Below, in pieces: positions 12,284 to 25,299 of a stretch of DNA of 64,000 nt (position 1 is its first letter; every line of letters starts with the position of its first letter). This DNA comes from Theobroma cacao. Lineage: Eukaryota > Streptophyta > Magnoliopsida > Malvales > Malvaceae. A program made the translations under genes and the position numbers. The notes under the pieces are model-generated. The model had not been told where the DNA came from. It worked only from the letters and a program-made list of their open reading frames with translations, and searched no databases. The DNA lies in contig NC_030859.1 in assembly GCF_000208745.1 (NCBI RefSeq), forward strand, positions 19,217,074 to 19,281,073. The letters are read 5' to 3'.

Positions 12284-14780
12284 AAACATAAAAATGCTTC
12301 ATTATTCTCTTTTTTTTTTGTTTGATTTTCATATGCAAATCTTGACCACCCTGTAACAATGATTATTCCCAATCTAGTTAAATCATAAAATAATGTTGAG
12401 TGAAAGGGAAATTGAGAGTAGAGCCGTCACGCAATCTTGTAGGGTCGAGCAAATATGTTTATTTCAACTGCAAAAATACATTGACAACTCCTCTCTCAAA
12501 AAAGTCATAAACAAAACGTGTGCCTTTTTTGCTCTTTACTTGATGGTCTTTATTGTTTCCATGAATATAATCCAATCAAAAAGAAAGATTTTTCCTCCGA
12601 TCTTTTTGTCATTTTGTGGAAATAAATTAAAAATGGGGGGGAAAAAAAATTCTTTTTTCTCAATTTTTCCTTTTGAAGGATATATAATCTTCATGGGATT
12701 TTTCTTAAATGACAAAAAGAGTGAAAAGAATAGGCCACTACCACTTTGATCTCAGATCAAATTTTTGTCTCTTTTTAGAATAAATAAAAAAGAAAAACAA
12801 AACCTCCATTGACAAAACTATTGGAAGAGTGAAGAAGAAACAGTGACGTATCATTGCCTAGCTACCTCTAATGACTCCAGCTTGAATGATACTAAGCATG
12901 GGAAAACTTATGTGCGTTTTGGGGGGCCACTACTTTGACTATGATAGATCATCTGATGTATAAGAATATAACATTTGATATTATTCACGGAAGAGAAATA
13001 TTAAAGTACTCAGAATTGTCTATTAACTCATAAAAAATAAATATTTATAATTTTGTTATTTATTTATCTCCGAACCATTCGTGAATTGTAGAATTTTTTG
13101 AGTATAGGGCAAAAGGGTGGAGTTAGTTTTTTGAAATTTGGTGGTTTAGATTCAAATAAAAAGCTATTGAATCAAATAAGGATGCTTAATCTTGAAGTGT
13201 TATAATTGATGTTAGAATAAACATACATTGATTTTGGATTCAATTATTAGAAATTATATATGCTACATGATTTTTGTAGTTAGAAAATCAAGCACCAAAT
13301 ATGGTTAAATACTTATGTATAGCATTGGGAAGATGTGCGTTACACCTTTAAAATTAAGTTCACCCCCTCTTTTAGAATCCTATCCATGCATGTATCACAT
13401 GAACTAGGGAAAGACAAAATGAAGTTAAGACCTGTAATTAGTTTGAAAGTGTTTTTACTCATACTAGGTATATCATTTCTATCATGTCAGCTTTGAATTA
13501 AAGATATTGAAATGATTATCATAAACATTTGAGGTCATATTTAAATAATGACTCGTAAATTTTGGGTTTAAATTTAGTGAATATTTATTTATTTTTTAAA
13601 TGATTTTGTCAAAGATAATCTTATTTAATTCTGTATGATAATTTTCAATTTAAAAAACAAATGTGTATCCTTGAATGTTAGGAGGCCATCATTGATACTA
13701 TATTCTAGTATTTAACTTTTACTATAGATATGGATCAAATTGTTTGACGTCAAGCAAAGATAAGGTATTCAATCATAGAATATGAACAAAAAATTAGAAC
13801 TTTCAAGGATGTTGTATTCTTTTATTCTTTTCTCTTTTTCTTTCAATAATTTTGCTTATTATATTAACAATGCTTTGAAACCGCAATTGACTTCCTAGTG
13901 GTCCACATGTCAAGTATAAATACATGTGAATGTATACTTTGACAACCAATCAAGAGGTAATTTACACGAGGTGGGCGTTTCATGGGGGGTTGCTTTGGGA
14001 CATGAGTTCAGCCGTTTATTAGGCATGGAAGAAACGCTCACAAAAGAAAGGTTATGGCCTTGCATCCATATGGAATCCTTGTTGCAGCCAATGATATTTA
14101 ACAATTGATATTATTAGAATTGGAACTTGAAGTTTAATGATAAAGGATTTTATCAATTAAGGGTTAATCTAAATGTATGATGTAAAGTTTGAATCTCTTT
14201 TCGTATTTATCATATTAAAGACAAATGGGTTTTCGATGGAACATATATTCTTACTTATTTTCTAAGTAATTCCCTTCAAAATAAGTAAGTTTTATTTAAT
14301 TATGTCAATTGTTTGGCCTAGGGAGTTTCACTTGTCCTTGTCTAAGCCTAGCTAGAAAGAGAAGATGGAGGAAGAATCAGCCATTTGACTTTGTGATCAC
14401 TTATTGCCTCTTCTATTGTTCATTTCTATTTTACTTGCTATAAGAAGTTTTTTTTTTTGAAAAGCTACTTGCTATAAGAAGTAAAAGATATACACAACCT
14501 TAAGGGTTTTTTACAATCACAAAACATAACTTAGAGTGACATTTGATAAAGTTTAAGGATTTTATTTTGCCTTTTTTGGATGGTTTAAGTTTGGTAAAAG
14601 TATTAAAGCTTTAGATTTTTTTAATGACAATTTTTAATTTAATTTTAAGAATTAAAAAATACATGCATGTATTATTAAACCAAATATTCGACCTCTGTTA
14701 CTCTCCCAGTGACAGAGTGGGATCTTACAGCATATTTAATAAGTTTATACTCACTACCCTACAGCAATAAAGCATGAAAC
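12284..14780. other. gene-free stretch upstream of the first NPF gene
   Basis: No gene supported. The overlapping open frames on both strands at 13,910-14,108 are mirror images of one another and carry no recognisable domain. The frame at 12,393-12,749 is low-complexity. Confidence 0.45.
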
Positions 14781-14783
14781 GAA

Positions 14784-14834
14784 GTTACTCAAATGCCCAA
14801 AGGGCATACAGTAATCTTTTCATATATATAAACT
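14784..14834 (+). promoter_or_regulatory. promoter of NPF copy 1: block shared with copy 2, plus TATA box
   Basis: A 19-base block (14,784-14,802, GTTACTCAAATGCCCAAAG) recurs exactly upstream of NPF copy 2 at 27,958-27,976. It sits 113 and 101 bases before the respective start codons. A TATA box (TATATATAAA, about 14,823-14,832) follows. The leaders of both genes also share an AGGCCA-CCCAAC-TTTTC segment. This indicates that the duplication included the core promoter. Confidence 0.7.
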
Positions 14835-14896
14835 GACCTACCGTCCTAGGCCATCCCAACTTTTTCCTTTTAGACCCTTTCTTCCCAGTTTCCTCC

Positions 14897-17790
14897 ATGG
14901 ATAGCTCAGTTACCCCAGTCACCATGGATAATGACCACCATCATAATTCCAGCAAGGTCTCTTCTCAAAAGAAGTCCTACAAAGGAGGCTGGAGCGCTGC
15001 CATTTTTGTCATCTGTAAGCAACCCTTGAACCGATTCAATCTTGTGTTTCTCTTTTCATGAACAGATTTTGATGTATTGTGTGATCTTCCATGCAGTTGT
15101 GGAGATGGCAGAGCGATTTGCTTTCTATGGTTTGGCTGGAAATCTCATCCAATATCTGACAAATAATCTGGGTGAGCCCGTAGCCACAGCAGCCAAGAAC
15201 GTCAATACCTGGATTGGGGTTTCCGCAATCTTTCCTTTACTCGGAGCCTTCGTTGCCGATTCATACCTTGGCCGTTTCAAGACCATCCTTGCATCCTCCT
15301 TCATCTACTTCCTGGTAAGTCCACCTATGTTTAATCATTACTTGAAAACCATTTGAAAACTAACTGTTTCTTCACAATCCTAGGGTATGGTACTGCTGAG
15401 TTTGTCAGTCTCGGTGATTCCTATGCATTCCCGAAAGGCTGTGTTCTTCACAGCGCTTTACGTATTAGCCATAGGCGAAGGAGGCCACAAGCCTTGCGTT
15501 CAGACCTTCGCTGCAGATCAGTTCGACGAGAACAACCCGAAAGAGAAGGCTGCCAAAAGCTCATTCTTCAACTGGTGGTACCTTGGGATTGTAACTGGGG
15601 CTTCCGTCGCCATTGTTGTTGTGATTTACCTGCAGGTCAAAATGAATAATTTTTGTTCATAGTAGTCCATAGACTTAAAGTCTTGTGACAGAAAACCAGC
15701 GTTACTTAAAGTTTCATTTAATGTATTATTCCCATATAGGATAATGTTAGCTGGACAGCAGGATTCGGGGTGTTAGCAGGGTCATTGGCAGTGGCATTGG
15801 CATTGTTTCTAATCGGAATCAAGAGGTACCGAAGCCAGAAGCCGACGGGGAGCCCTTTCACAGCCATGGCTCAGGTCTTCGTCGCGGCCGCTAAGAAGTG
15901 GCGCGTGAGTGAGACGCACCGTGGCAGGGGGATTTGTTACGAAGATGAAAGAGGTGGGAGCCACGGCCATGGTCAAACCAAGGGCTACAACTTGGTCCGT
16001 ACAAAGCAATTCAGGTCAGTGTCATCTCCACGTAAGTCAAGTATAATACTTCATTTTGGTAAGTTTGCCCATGCTATCAATACTTGGTTGGTTTGACCAT
16101 TTGATCTTTAAAGAAAAATTTTACTGTAAATTATGAATTAATGGAAAAGGACTAACAAATTTTAATTTGGAAATATTAGACTTTAAAAGGAAATGTGCAA
16201 AATCCCTTTGATCCTTTAAATTTTCATTTGGTAATATGAGATTCTTGGGTCGACTTTGATATTAGGTCTCAATTTAAGTAATAATAATGCAGTTTTTTAA
16301 ATAAAAATAAATTAATATTATTTAGTGTATAAAAAAACAAAAAGGGTTTATTTTATGTGAAAATTAAACTTACTAATTTTGAGTATATATTAGTACTATT
16401 TACTGAATTTAATACTACATTTGAGTGACTTTAAACCTGATAAAAATGGGTGTTTTTTTATTTATTTAAAGTACATAAAATTAAATATTATCTCATTAGA
16501 AAGAGAGAAACTAAAGTAGGGGTGGCTAGCTAGCTAGCTTATTGCCAACCCGATCATATGATATTTAATGAAGTAAAATATAAAGGCAGAGGAATCCATA
16601 TATCTGATCACCACTAGATTTTAATAAGATAAAATAGAATGCTTTACGTTTACTTTTTATTTTTTTAATTATATTTTTTAATCATTTTTATAAGCCAGTT
16701 TGTTTTCTTCATTCATGTTCACACAAATAGAATGAGATCCTATTCTCTTGCAAAATTTCATGTGATCTGTTTATTTTACAGTATATTTTACATTAAATAA
16801 TTAATTCTGTTTTATGCTTTGATTGTTTTAAAATAATTAAGATCAAAGTTAAAACAAAATAAACTTGAAAAGGATTTTCATCTATATAATATTTTTTGGA
16901 ATTGTAGATTTTTGGATAAGGCAATGATCATTGACAACGAAGATGCCATGAGCAAAACCAAGAACCCTTGGAGGCTTTGTTCATTGAACCAAGTGGAAGA
17001 AGTCAAGCTTGTACTTCGCCTTATCCCCATATGGCTAGGTTGCTTAATGTTCTGTGCTGTGATAGCCCAACTACACACCTTCTTCACCAAGCAAGGCAGC
17101 ACCATGATGAGATCAATCGGACCAAATTTCCAAGTCCCTCCAGCAGCACTTCAAAGCCTCGTAGGCTTCACAATCCTCATTGCAGTCCCAGTTTATGATC
17201 GAGTTTTCGTTCCTATGGCTCGAAAAATAACCGGACATCCCTCCGGGATCACCATGCTACAAAGGATTGGTATTGGCTTGTTCGTGTCTATGCTTAACAT
17301 GGTTGTTGCTGGCCTGATAGAGACTGCGAGGGTCAACACTGCAAGAAAACATGGCCTAATGGACAACCCCAAAGCCGTAGTCCCAATGAGTGTATGGTGG
17401 TTACTCCCTCAGTACGTGCTCACAGCAATCGGGGATGTGTTCACCATTGTTGGATTACAAGAACTGTTCTATGATCAAATGCCTGAAGAAATGAGAAGCA
17501 TTGGGGCTGCTGCGTACATAAGTATAGTTGGTGTTGGGAGCTTTATCAACACAGCTATCATCTCTGTGGTGCAAGTGATTACATCAAGACATGGGAATGT
17601 ATGGTTGGGAGATAATCTCAATCGTGCACATCTTAACTACTTTTATTGGGTATTGGCAGGGCTGAGTGGTATTAATTTGTGTGTCTATATGTGGATTGCT
17701 AGTGGTTTTGTGTACAAGAAAGTAGAGAATGATGAAACAAGAGAGGGTAAAGAGTTAGAAATGGAAGGCTATTTGGAGGTCAAAGTATGA
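14897..17790 (+). CDS. NRT1/PTR family (NPF) proton-coupled transporter, copy 1 (five exons, 581 aa)
   Basis: Exons are 14,897-15,014; 15,097-15,314; 15,384-15,635; 15,740-16,014; 16,908-17,790. All four introns are GT-AG, and the joined frame is 1,746 bases (581 aa plus TGA). The product is a PTR2/POT-type major facilitator membrane protein. It has the proton-coupling ExxER motif at residues 42-46 (EMAER), GEGGHKPC at about 143-150 and DQFD at 157-160. A hydrophilic loop at about 255-330 separates the two six-helix halves. The length is normal for plant NPFs. The start ATG begins a frame flowing straight into the first transmembrane segment, and a second in-frame ATG lies at codon 10. Best resemblance is to the NPF5 subfamily (NPF5.10-like). 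Members move nitrate, peptides or other small solutes, and the substrate cannot be read from sequence. Intron 4 is 893 bases, against 141 in copy 2. Confidence 0.93.
16015..16907 (+). other. expanded intron 4 of NPF copy 1
   Basis: The splice sites are normal (CAG|gtcagt and ttgtag|A). The intron is about 750 bases longer than its counterpart in copy 2. It contains a run of short AT-rich phrases ('aatccctttgatcctttaaatttt...') of the kind seen at MITE ends, but I could not pair two termini. Confidence 0.5.
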
Positions 17791-19824
17791 AATTATACAG
17801 CTTATTTGGATGTAAGAATACCAATTTACATCTTAGATAATAGTGTGAAAAGTTTTAATGCAAAAATAGTAGGGGTTTTATCTGTTAGGTCTCCTTGAAA
17901 TCAGCTCAATGCATCAGTTCTTTTTTTTATCTATTTTTACTTATTTTTGTGCACTTATTAGGATTTCCCATCTTAATAATAGATCAAAGGAAAAAAAGGG
18001 TTAAATGTATACATTAAAGAGATTGTTATATATTAATTAATAATACTAAAAAGGAATAGTGGCACCAATGAACTGTGCAATGCTCTCCAATTTGAGCTGT
18101 TCATGGAAAAGTGACACTCAAGGTTTTATTCATAACTGTACGTTTTGGGTTTAACAGTTTTACTAGCTTTATATATATATATACACCTTTGGGTTTGTGC
18201 TTTTGTACATTCTCCTCCCTTTATTTGTACTTTTGAAACCCAAATTAAAGTGAAGGAATATGTTAAGATATAAATTTGGTTTTTATTATAAAGATTTGAA
18301 GATAAAAATAAGAAGTCTTATTATAGTAATTACTTAAATTATAGACTAAATCAAAGTATAATTCTGTTAGATTACATTTCATCAACCTTTTTGTAAAAGA
18401 TGCACATCTAATTTTAAGATTTCTTTTCTACTAGCATGATAGGTTATAAGTTGTTAATCAATTACCTATCACATTATTTGTTTGTTACATGTTCTGTCAC
18501 GTCAATTTCTTTACCCGCTTTTTTAATTATTTTTTTGTAGAGAATATGAAAATTAGTCTCATATGAATCCAGCAGTTCAAGAACCAAAGAAACAAATAAG
18601 TGAAATTAATTAGAAAAATAAATTTAAATTAAAATGAAATTCAAGCATGAACTTATTTCAATATATCTTTGGGTATATAAATCTTGTGCTGTTATAGCAT
18701 ACTTGCTTCCTGCCTAACTTTGGGTTAATTTTTCTATTTAAACATGAGCTTTTGATGACCAATTAATTTCTCAGTGCAGTGACCACCAATCCTATTCAAA
18801 GGTAGGATTGGTCGCCTATCAATCTAAATTTATTCCAATCTTCAAAATTAATTACCAAGCTATTTATTAAATTAAAAATATTTAATTTGTATTATTGTTC
18901 AAATTAAAATTTACAATTAAAAAAGAATAAATACAATGCTCAGCCTTTTATCTTAATGGTAAGGAGCAAAATCATTAGATTTCAAGTTCAAATTAATTTG
19001 ATCTAACTTTATATTCAACATTGTCCAATTAATCATATAGTGATATGTCAGTTGGTTTGTTTGTTGATGTTTAGTCATTTATTTCTTTTTTTCAAAATTA
19101 TTCATTAATTTCTTATATTAAATGTAATAATTATATTATATTTGTTAAACATTACTCCCACTGTGCTTTGTTTTTTGGGTCCCCTTTTAGCCTTTTCAGA
19201 GATTAAGATAAAATCTTTGAATTAATGTATTTCATATTAAAATTTAAAACTTTTTTATTATAAAGATGTTCAAAGTTTTTTAATAAGTAAAAATTAAAAA
19301 AAATCATGAAAAAGAAATTAATCATATAGAAAAAAATAAATATTAGATGACTAAAAAAATAAAAAAAATTGATTTAGAGACATCCAAAAAGAAAAGATCA
19401 ATTAATAAAAAAAGAGACACTAGGAGTATTTGATTATATTTGTATATATTTTTGGTTTACACATGTAACTTCATTAAAAATAATTATGCTTGATTTAACT
19501 TTTTGGCTGTTTCATCTCTGTTCCATTTCTGACTTATTATTAAATTAATTTGATTTTGGATCATTTTGGATTCAAGTTAATTCAGGTTGATTTTAATTTA
19601 AAGTGAAACTACTAAGAGAGAGAAAGAGAATAAGAAGTGGGCTGCTGCAAAAACCTGCCCAAATGAAGTTCTGGACGTGAGTCTTGAGCCCAAACAAGGT
19701 CTAAAGTAGGACAGGAGGAAAAGGAAACAAAAAGAAAGTAAAGCAAGCAAAACAAAAAATATTCCAGCAACCTTTTGCATTACAAAGGAATACAATTCCT
19801 ACCCTACATTTTTTTTTTGTCATA
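17791..19824. other. 3' flank of NPF copy 1 and gene-free stretch
   Basis: The 3' UTR should start here, but I see no unambiguous polyadenylation signal. The last 200 bases (about 19,735-19,790) loosely resemble 24,575-24,625 inside the Gypsy LTR ('caagcaa..caaaa..ccagcaacctttt'). That may mean an older relative of that LTR lies just outside the newer element. Confidence 0.35.
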
Positions 19825-20683
19825 ATTTCTGTAGACACTCCATTTTGTCTGGATCAATTTAAGGTGTTTCTTTTTTTATTTTTATTTTGTTTTATTATTA
19901 GTCTTTGGACCAAGTTAAATATGACTACATGAGTTTAAATGGATTGGGTCATTTTAAGATTGAAGTCCAATTGCTGGGCGTTATAGGTTTTAAAAGTTCA
20001 ATGTTTTCTGAGCCATTACTAAATGAACCCTTTTGGGGCTTTTGAAGCCCAAGATTTCTTAGGCCAACCACCAAAAAGAAATAAAAAATAAAAGAAAAAA
20101 AAAGGGGACGGATAGCCTTTTCCCCTCTCTGCTGTAGCCAACTCTTCAATAGATATATAGCCGTCCTACTGCCTTTCTAATTATCATCAATTTGGTGGGC
20201 AAGAGGGAAATGTTCCACTGGGCATTTAATGCTCTAGGAGGTGGTTGAATTTAACAAGAAAAGAGTAGAACTGATACATTTCTATCTTTGATCGTGAAGA
20301 AAGTTGTGTGGGGCAATTTAGTTGTCATTTTGTCAATATTCAAAATGATTTTTGAAAGCAATAAAAAAAAAATGTATTTCAACCACAAAACAAAAGAGAT
20401 AGAGGAAAAGAGTCCTTGATTAGTGTAAGGTAACTTCAGTTATCATCACATGAAGATCAAAAGATTCAACTAACAAGACAAGCATTTTTTTTTAAAAAAA
20501 AGGACAAATCATTTCTAAGGAAAAATGAGATGAATGTTCTTATGATCAAGAGGTATGGAACTATTGAAATCAAGTTTGAATTGATACATAATTCCTTGTT
20601 ATTGTCGAAAATAGTTTCAAGAATCCAGATCAGTATAATAAGATAGGCAAGAGGGTTCTTTTGTAACAAGGAGGTTGGTAATT

Positions 20684-21433
20684 AGACTTGACAATTTTAG
20701 ATACGACACGTTAATATAATACGAGAAGATACGAGTTAAATAGGTTTTGAGTTTAGTCTTAATGTGTTTTGTGTCTTAATGTATCAGACACGATAAACAG
20801 TTTAAAACACGTTTAAACATGTTTACTTAATCGTGTTATCGTGTTTAAACGTGTATACGTGACACGTTATTAACCTATTAAAAAGTAATAGTTAAAGATT
20901 ATTTTAACTTTATATAAATAATTTTAAATAATTATTTTAATAAGTTTTTTTAATTTTATAAAGGTAATAATGTAATTATTATGATTGAAAATTATGAATG
21001 ATTTTTGATATTATTAGTATTTGAAGGTTAGATGTTAATGTTGTATTTTATCATATTATATGATAATGAATTTTATATATGTTATTTATATTAAATTTTA
21101 TTATATTTGATGTTATTATTATTTTTGTTTTGTTATAATTATTTTTACAATTATAGATTTTAAATTTAAATAATGAAATTATATTTAAATGTAAATATTT
21201 TTATTTAATCATGTTAAACATGTTATTAATCGTGTCGTGTCATATATTGACACATTTAATAAACGTGTTAATCATTTCGTGTCGTGTTACACGTTTATTA
21301 AACATATATGTGTGCTTGTTTTAAATTTAAAATACAAATATTAAACGTTTCGTGTTCATGTTTATACTTAACGTATTTCATGTCTAATTGTATCTGATAC
21401 GTTTACGACACGAAAACACGAATTGTCAAGTCT
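20684..21433. mobile_element. non-autonomous TIR element (750 bp) rich in CGTGTCGTG-like repeats
   Basis: The ends are exact inverted repeats (AGACTTGACAATT at 20,684 and its reverse complement ending at 21,433), followed by inward pairing of GATACGACACG-type sequence. The interior carries many ACACG/CGTGT units near both ends and an AT-rich core. There is no coding capacity. ATTAG occurs at both borders but not flush with the repeats, so the target duplication is uncertain. A hAT-type origin is a guess. Confidence 0.6.
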
Positions 21434-21724
21434 ATTAGTAATTGGACACCGCAAAATGCCCAAAGACAAGAAGAATGGTTTTTCAATAAAGGAATACGTT
21501 GTTAATGAAGGGATGTTTATGAGTATCTTTTCCTTCCATCATGCAATCATGAACGATCATTTACATATCCAAGCAACATTAACATTGAAAATTTTCATGC
21601 AAAAAGTAAAAATTAACACATTTTTTTGGGCTCTTAAAAAAATATGAGACCATCCATTGTAGAATTTTGCAAAGATATCAAGTTTCGATTAAGTTGAAAT
21701 ATATTTTCATTAAAAGAACAACAT

Positions 21725-22590
21725 TCAAAACCTACGAGTACAATCTTTAAATACTTCGGGTATAATTTTTAAAACCTCCAAGATATCTCCAAGACCTTTG
21801 GGCAGGGACTATGTACATGTAGTATAGTGGTGTCACATGACACCCCTTATCCATTGAAGTGTCAAAAATTTCTACTTATTATACTATTCATGCAACAGTT
21901 TTATATAGTTAATGACGTTAATGAACCTATAAATTTTTTTACAATTGTTTAGGGAGTGGGGTCAAAGACTCCACAAGTCAAAGTAGATTTGTCAAAAGTA
22001 ATTTATATACTAATATTTAAATACTACATAGAAAAATAAAATTATTTTTCTATAATTTAAGATTTTATTAAAAAAGTCGAAACTTAAACTACTCGCCCTC
22101 TCAAAAAATTCAAGTCTTACTCTTGAGACGTACAGTGACGCTTCCTTTTCTCTATCCTTAGTTGTGTTTTAACACCACTTAAAAATTTTTGGGTCTGTTT
22201 TTGCCTTTGGGTACATCTTCAAATCCTCCTGGTACTATCTTCAAATCCTCTGAGTACAATCTTCAAATCCTCCGAGTATAATTTTCAATACCTCTGAATT
22301 CATCTTCAAAATCTCTAGGTAGCTATTCAAAACCTTCAAGTACACTTTCAAGACCTCTAAGTAACCATCATTAAATCTTCTACGTAAATATTTTGAAAAT
22401 CTCCAAGTAATTACCTTTACGTTTTCTTTTAAGTTACATAGCCATATTTAAAAATGAGGAGTAGAACCTCATTTCACAAAAACTCAAGGTTTAATCTTGA
22501 AAACCTCCGGTACATCTTTAAAACCTCTAGGTACCTCCTTAAAACTTTCGGGTACATATTCAAAATTTTTAGGTATCACTGGATAACATT
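21725..22590 (+). repeat. degenerate minisatellite (about 21-bp unit) just before the Gypsy polypurine tract
   Basis: A unit close to AAACCTCTRGGTACATCTTCA recurs with drift, most clearly at 22,196-22,590 and more weakly at about 21,725-21,800. Tat-lineage Gypsy elements often carry tandem repeats in the 3' untranslated region, upstream of the polypurine tract, and the position here fits that. Confidence 0.6.
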
Positions 22591-22936
22591 TTTCAAAATC
22601 CTTAAGTCAAAGAATAATGAATCGAGCTTATTTTGAGATGAGGCAAGTCTTGGTGGCCTTAAATTGCCTTCTTGAAGAAAATAGTCATCTATGTATCTTT
22701 GTGCAATTCTTGATTCTTAGAAAATATGCAAAGAGGGGCAATTGTAGACACCCCATTTTGTCCAAGTCAATTTAAGGCATTTTTTTTAATTTTTATTTTG
22801 TTTCATTATTGATCTTTGGACCAAGTTAAATATGAGTTCAATTGGATTGAGTCTTTTTAAGATTAAAGTCTAATTGTTGGGCTTTATAAGTTTTCAAAGT
22901 CCAATGTTTTTTGTGCCATTACTAAATGGACCCTTT

Positions 22937-24041
22937 TATTAGTCCCTAGGTATGTGTTAGAGGGGGGTGAATAGCACTTTGTAAATATCACTAAAATTTA
23001 CTTCTAATTAAGGTCTTGTTAAAGGTAGATGATATAAAGTTGAGAAGCAGATGGAAGAATGATTTAAAGGAGAAATAAACGAAGAAATAAAAGAAGGTAG
23101 ACAATACACGAAGATTTATAGTGGTTCGGTCTTTATGACTTACATCCACTACCTTGATTTTCAAATCAATTTACTAGAATCAGTGAATTTTTCAAGCATC
23201 TACCAAGCTTTTACAATGGCTTTTCACAGGCTCAGCTATAACCTTTCAACAATGATTTTTCACAGGATAGACCAAAACCCAAAATCCAACTTTCTTAAGA
23301 TTGAGTTAGAACCTACAACAACAACCAAGTTAACCTAAGCTTGATTAATCCCCTTACAATGCCTCGCACACTCTAAGTAATCAAGAAATATAGATTTGAA
23401 GGTTTACCTATGATCATTAAGCTGATTTAAATGGCGCAAGATGAGGTGCTAAAAACTATTACAAAGATTGGAGTGGAATACAAGAAGAATTGAGAGGATT
23501 TTTGCTATTTTTTGCCTCTTTTTGTTCTTGGAAGCATCTCATAATTTTCTTAGCCGTTAGATATGTCTTTTATACTTGAAAAATTAGCTCTAATGGATGT
23601 TGATAGCTTTAGACCGTTGGAAATAGTTTAAAATCCTCTCTAGCAGTTAGTTTGTCTTTAGACATTCAAATTCAAATTCTCTGACAGTGAGCTTTTAGCT
23701 AGCTAACCATACTTCTTAGTCGATTAAGTCTTCTCTGTCTCACAATCTGCTTTACTCTGTTAATTAATTTAAGTCAGACTTTAACCGATTAACAGCTTAC
23801 TCTCTTCAGAGTAGCCAACTTCATTTTTGGATTTTAGCTACTAACTCCCTTGGTCATTTGACTAAGAGGCTTTTGTTTGTAACTTATTTTGTGACCTCTT
23901 ATTCTGATGAGTTTTAATGTTTGTTTCCAAGTGATTATTCTACTAAGTGACATACATTTTTATCCAGCATACTCAAGTAATATAGTTAGACATCAATGAA
24001 TGGGAATGTTTTGTTATTATAAAAAACTTATGGAGCCAACA
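22937..24041 (+). mobile_element. solo LTR (1,105 bp) nested in the Gypsy 3' LTR
   Basis: It interrupts the LTR between 'ggaccctttt' and 'tgggcttttgaagcc', which are contiguous in the 5' LTR copy near 20,030-20,045. It is flanked by the target duplication CCTTT (22,932-22,936 and 24,042-24,046). It begins TATTAGTCC (expected TG mutated to TA) and ends GAGCCAACA. The early GAGGGGGGTGAATAGCAC segment and the 'tggttcggt' region match the reverse complement of the solo LTR at 57,256-58,436. No internal region is present. Confidence 0.85.
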
Positions 24042-24978
24042 CCTTTTTGGGCTTTTGAAGCCTAAGATTTGCTAGGCCCATCACCAAAAAGAAAAAAAAA
24101 AGAAAAAAGAAAAAAAAGGGAATAGTTAACTTTTTCCTTTCTTTCTTGTGGTCAACTTGTCAATAGACCTATAGTTGTCCTACTTCTTTTTAAATTACCA
24201 TTAATTTGGAGGATAAGAGGGAAATGTTCCACTGGGTATTTAATGTTCTTTGAGGCAGCCGAATTTGAGTGATAAAGAAGTCACCTTAGGCCACCACCTT
24301 TATTGCCTCAAGTCACCCACGACTCCCTTTTTGCCTAAATACCATTTTTTAAATCTCTAGAACCTTCCCTAAAATGGAAGCAAGACAAAATCAACTAAAA
24401 TAAAGCTGATGAAATTAAAACAAGATATGGAAAAATCGAGTTAACTTTGCCAAAGGTAACTGGCAAGCCTTTTGTGTGTTACCAATAGTAGTGTCATGAA
24501 AGTGACCCCTTTCTCATTTAGTTATAAAACTAGGAAAGAAGAGCACAGGATAGGGGGGAGGCCATTTCGACAAGCAAGCAAACAAAAAAAAAAAGGTTTC
24601 TAGCAACCTTTTAGAACACAAGAAAAAACCCAGATAGAAGAAAAAACTTATCTTTTTAGTAGCTCATTTTCAACCCAAGAAAACAAGAAATAAAAGCAAC
24701 TAGAAACACAAATGAGAAAAGGGCCTTGGTTCTGGTTGGTAAGGTTTTAAGATTTTGGGTGTTGGAAGTAATAGGTTTGATGTATTAGGTTTGCAAGAAT
24801 TTTCTTACTTTCTGTTAAGGAGTGTTGAGTTTGGCTTTATGTGTGTTCAAAGCAAGGAAAAAAGAAGGGGTTAAGAGGTGAGGCAGTGGAGGAGAACGGT
24901 GGAGTCTCATGGTAGAGATTGGTGGCTCGGGTTTGTAAAGAAAAAGAGAAAGCTGCTTGGTAATAAGAAAAGGTGAAG

Positions 24979-25000
24979 GGGAGAGAGAGAGAGAGAGAGG
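24979..25000 (+). repeat. GA microsatellite inside the Gypsy LTR
   Basis: About ten GA units in the 3' LTR. The related solo LTR at 44 kb has a CT-rich (opposite strand) stretch in the corresponding area. Confidence 0.7.
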
Positions 25001-25299
25001 AGTACTTAAAACTTAGGGCTCGAGATATTTGGGTGCTAAAACGACACCATTTTGCTTAGGTTGTATAGCCAAAAGATAAAAATGCCTAAACGACATCGTT
25101 TGAGGAGTGACGCCGAGATCCCTTTTACGCACCAAACAGTGTGTTTAATTGGAGGTATTGCGAGTTACACGGGTCTGTGTGCTTCTTAATAGCCTTCTCT
25201 TCTTGGGTCAATTCGAGCCCAAGAGAGGTATCCAAGAGAATTTTATAATAACAAATATAAAATAATAAATAAAATATGTGAAAAATAATAATAAAATGT

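Noticed and set aside
13910..14108. Overlapping open frames on both strands before NPF copy 1
   Set aside because: Antisense mirror frames of about 60 codons with no domain, at the size expected by chance.
15353..15662. Additional + strand frames across NPF exon 3
   Set aside because: Alternative-frame shadows and intron read-through of the real exons; the spliced model explains the region.
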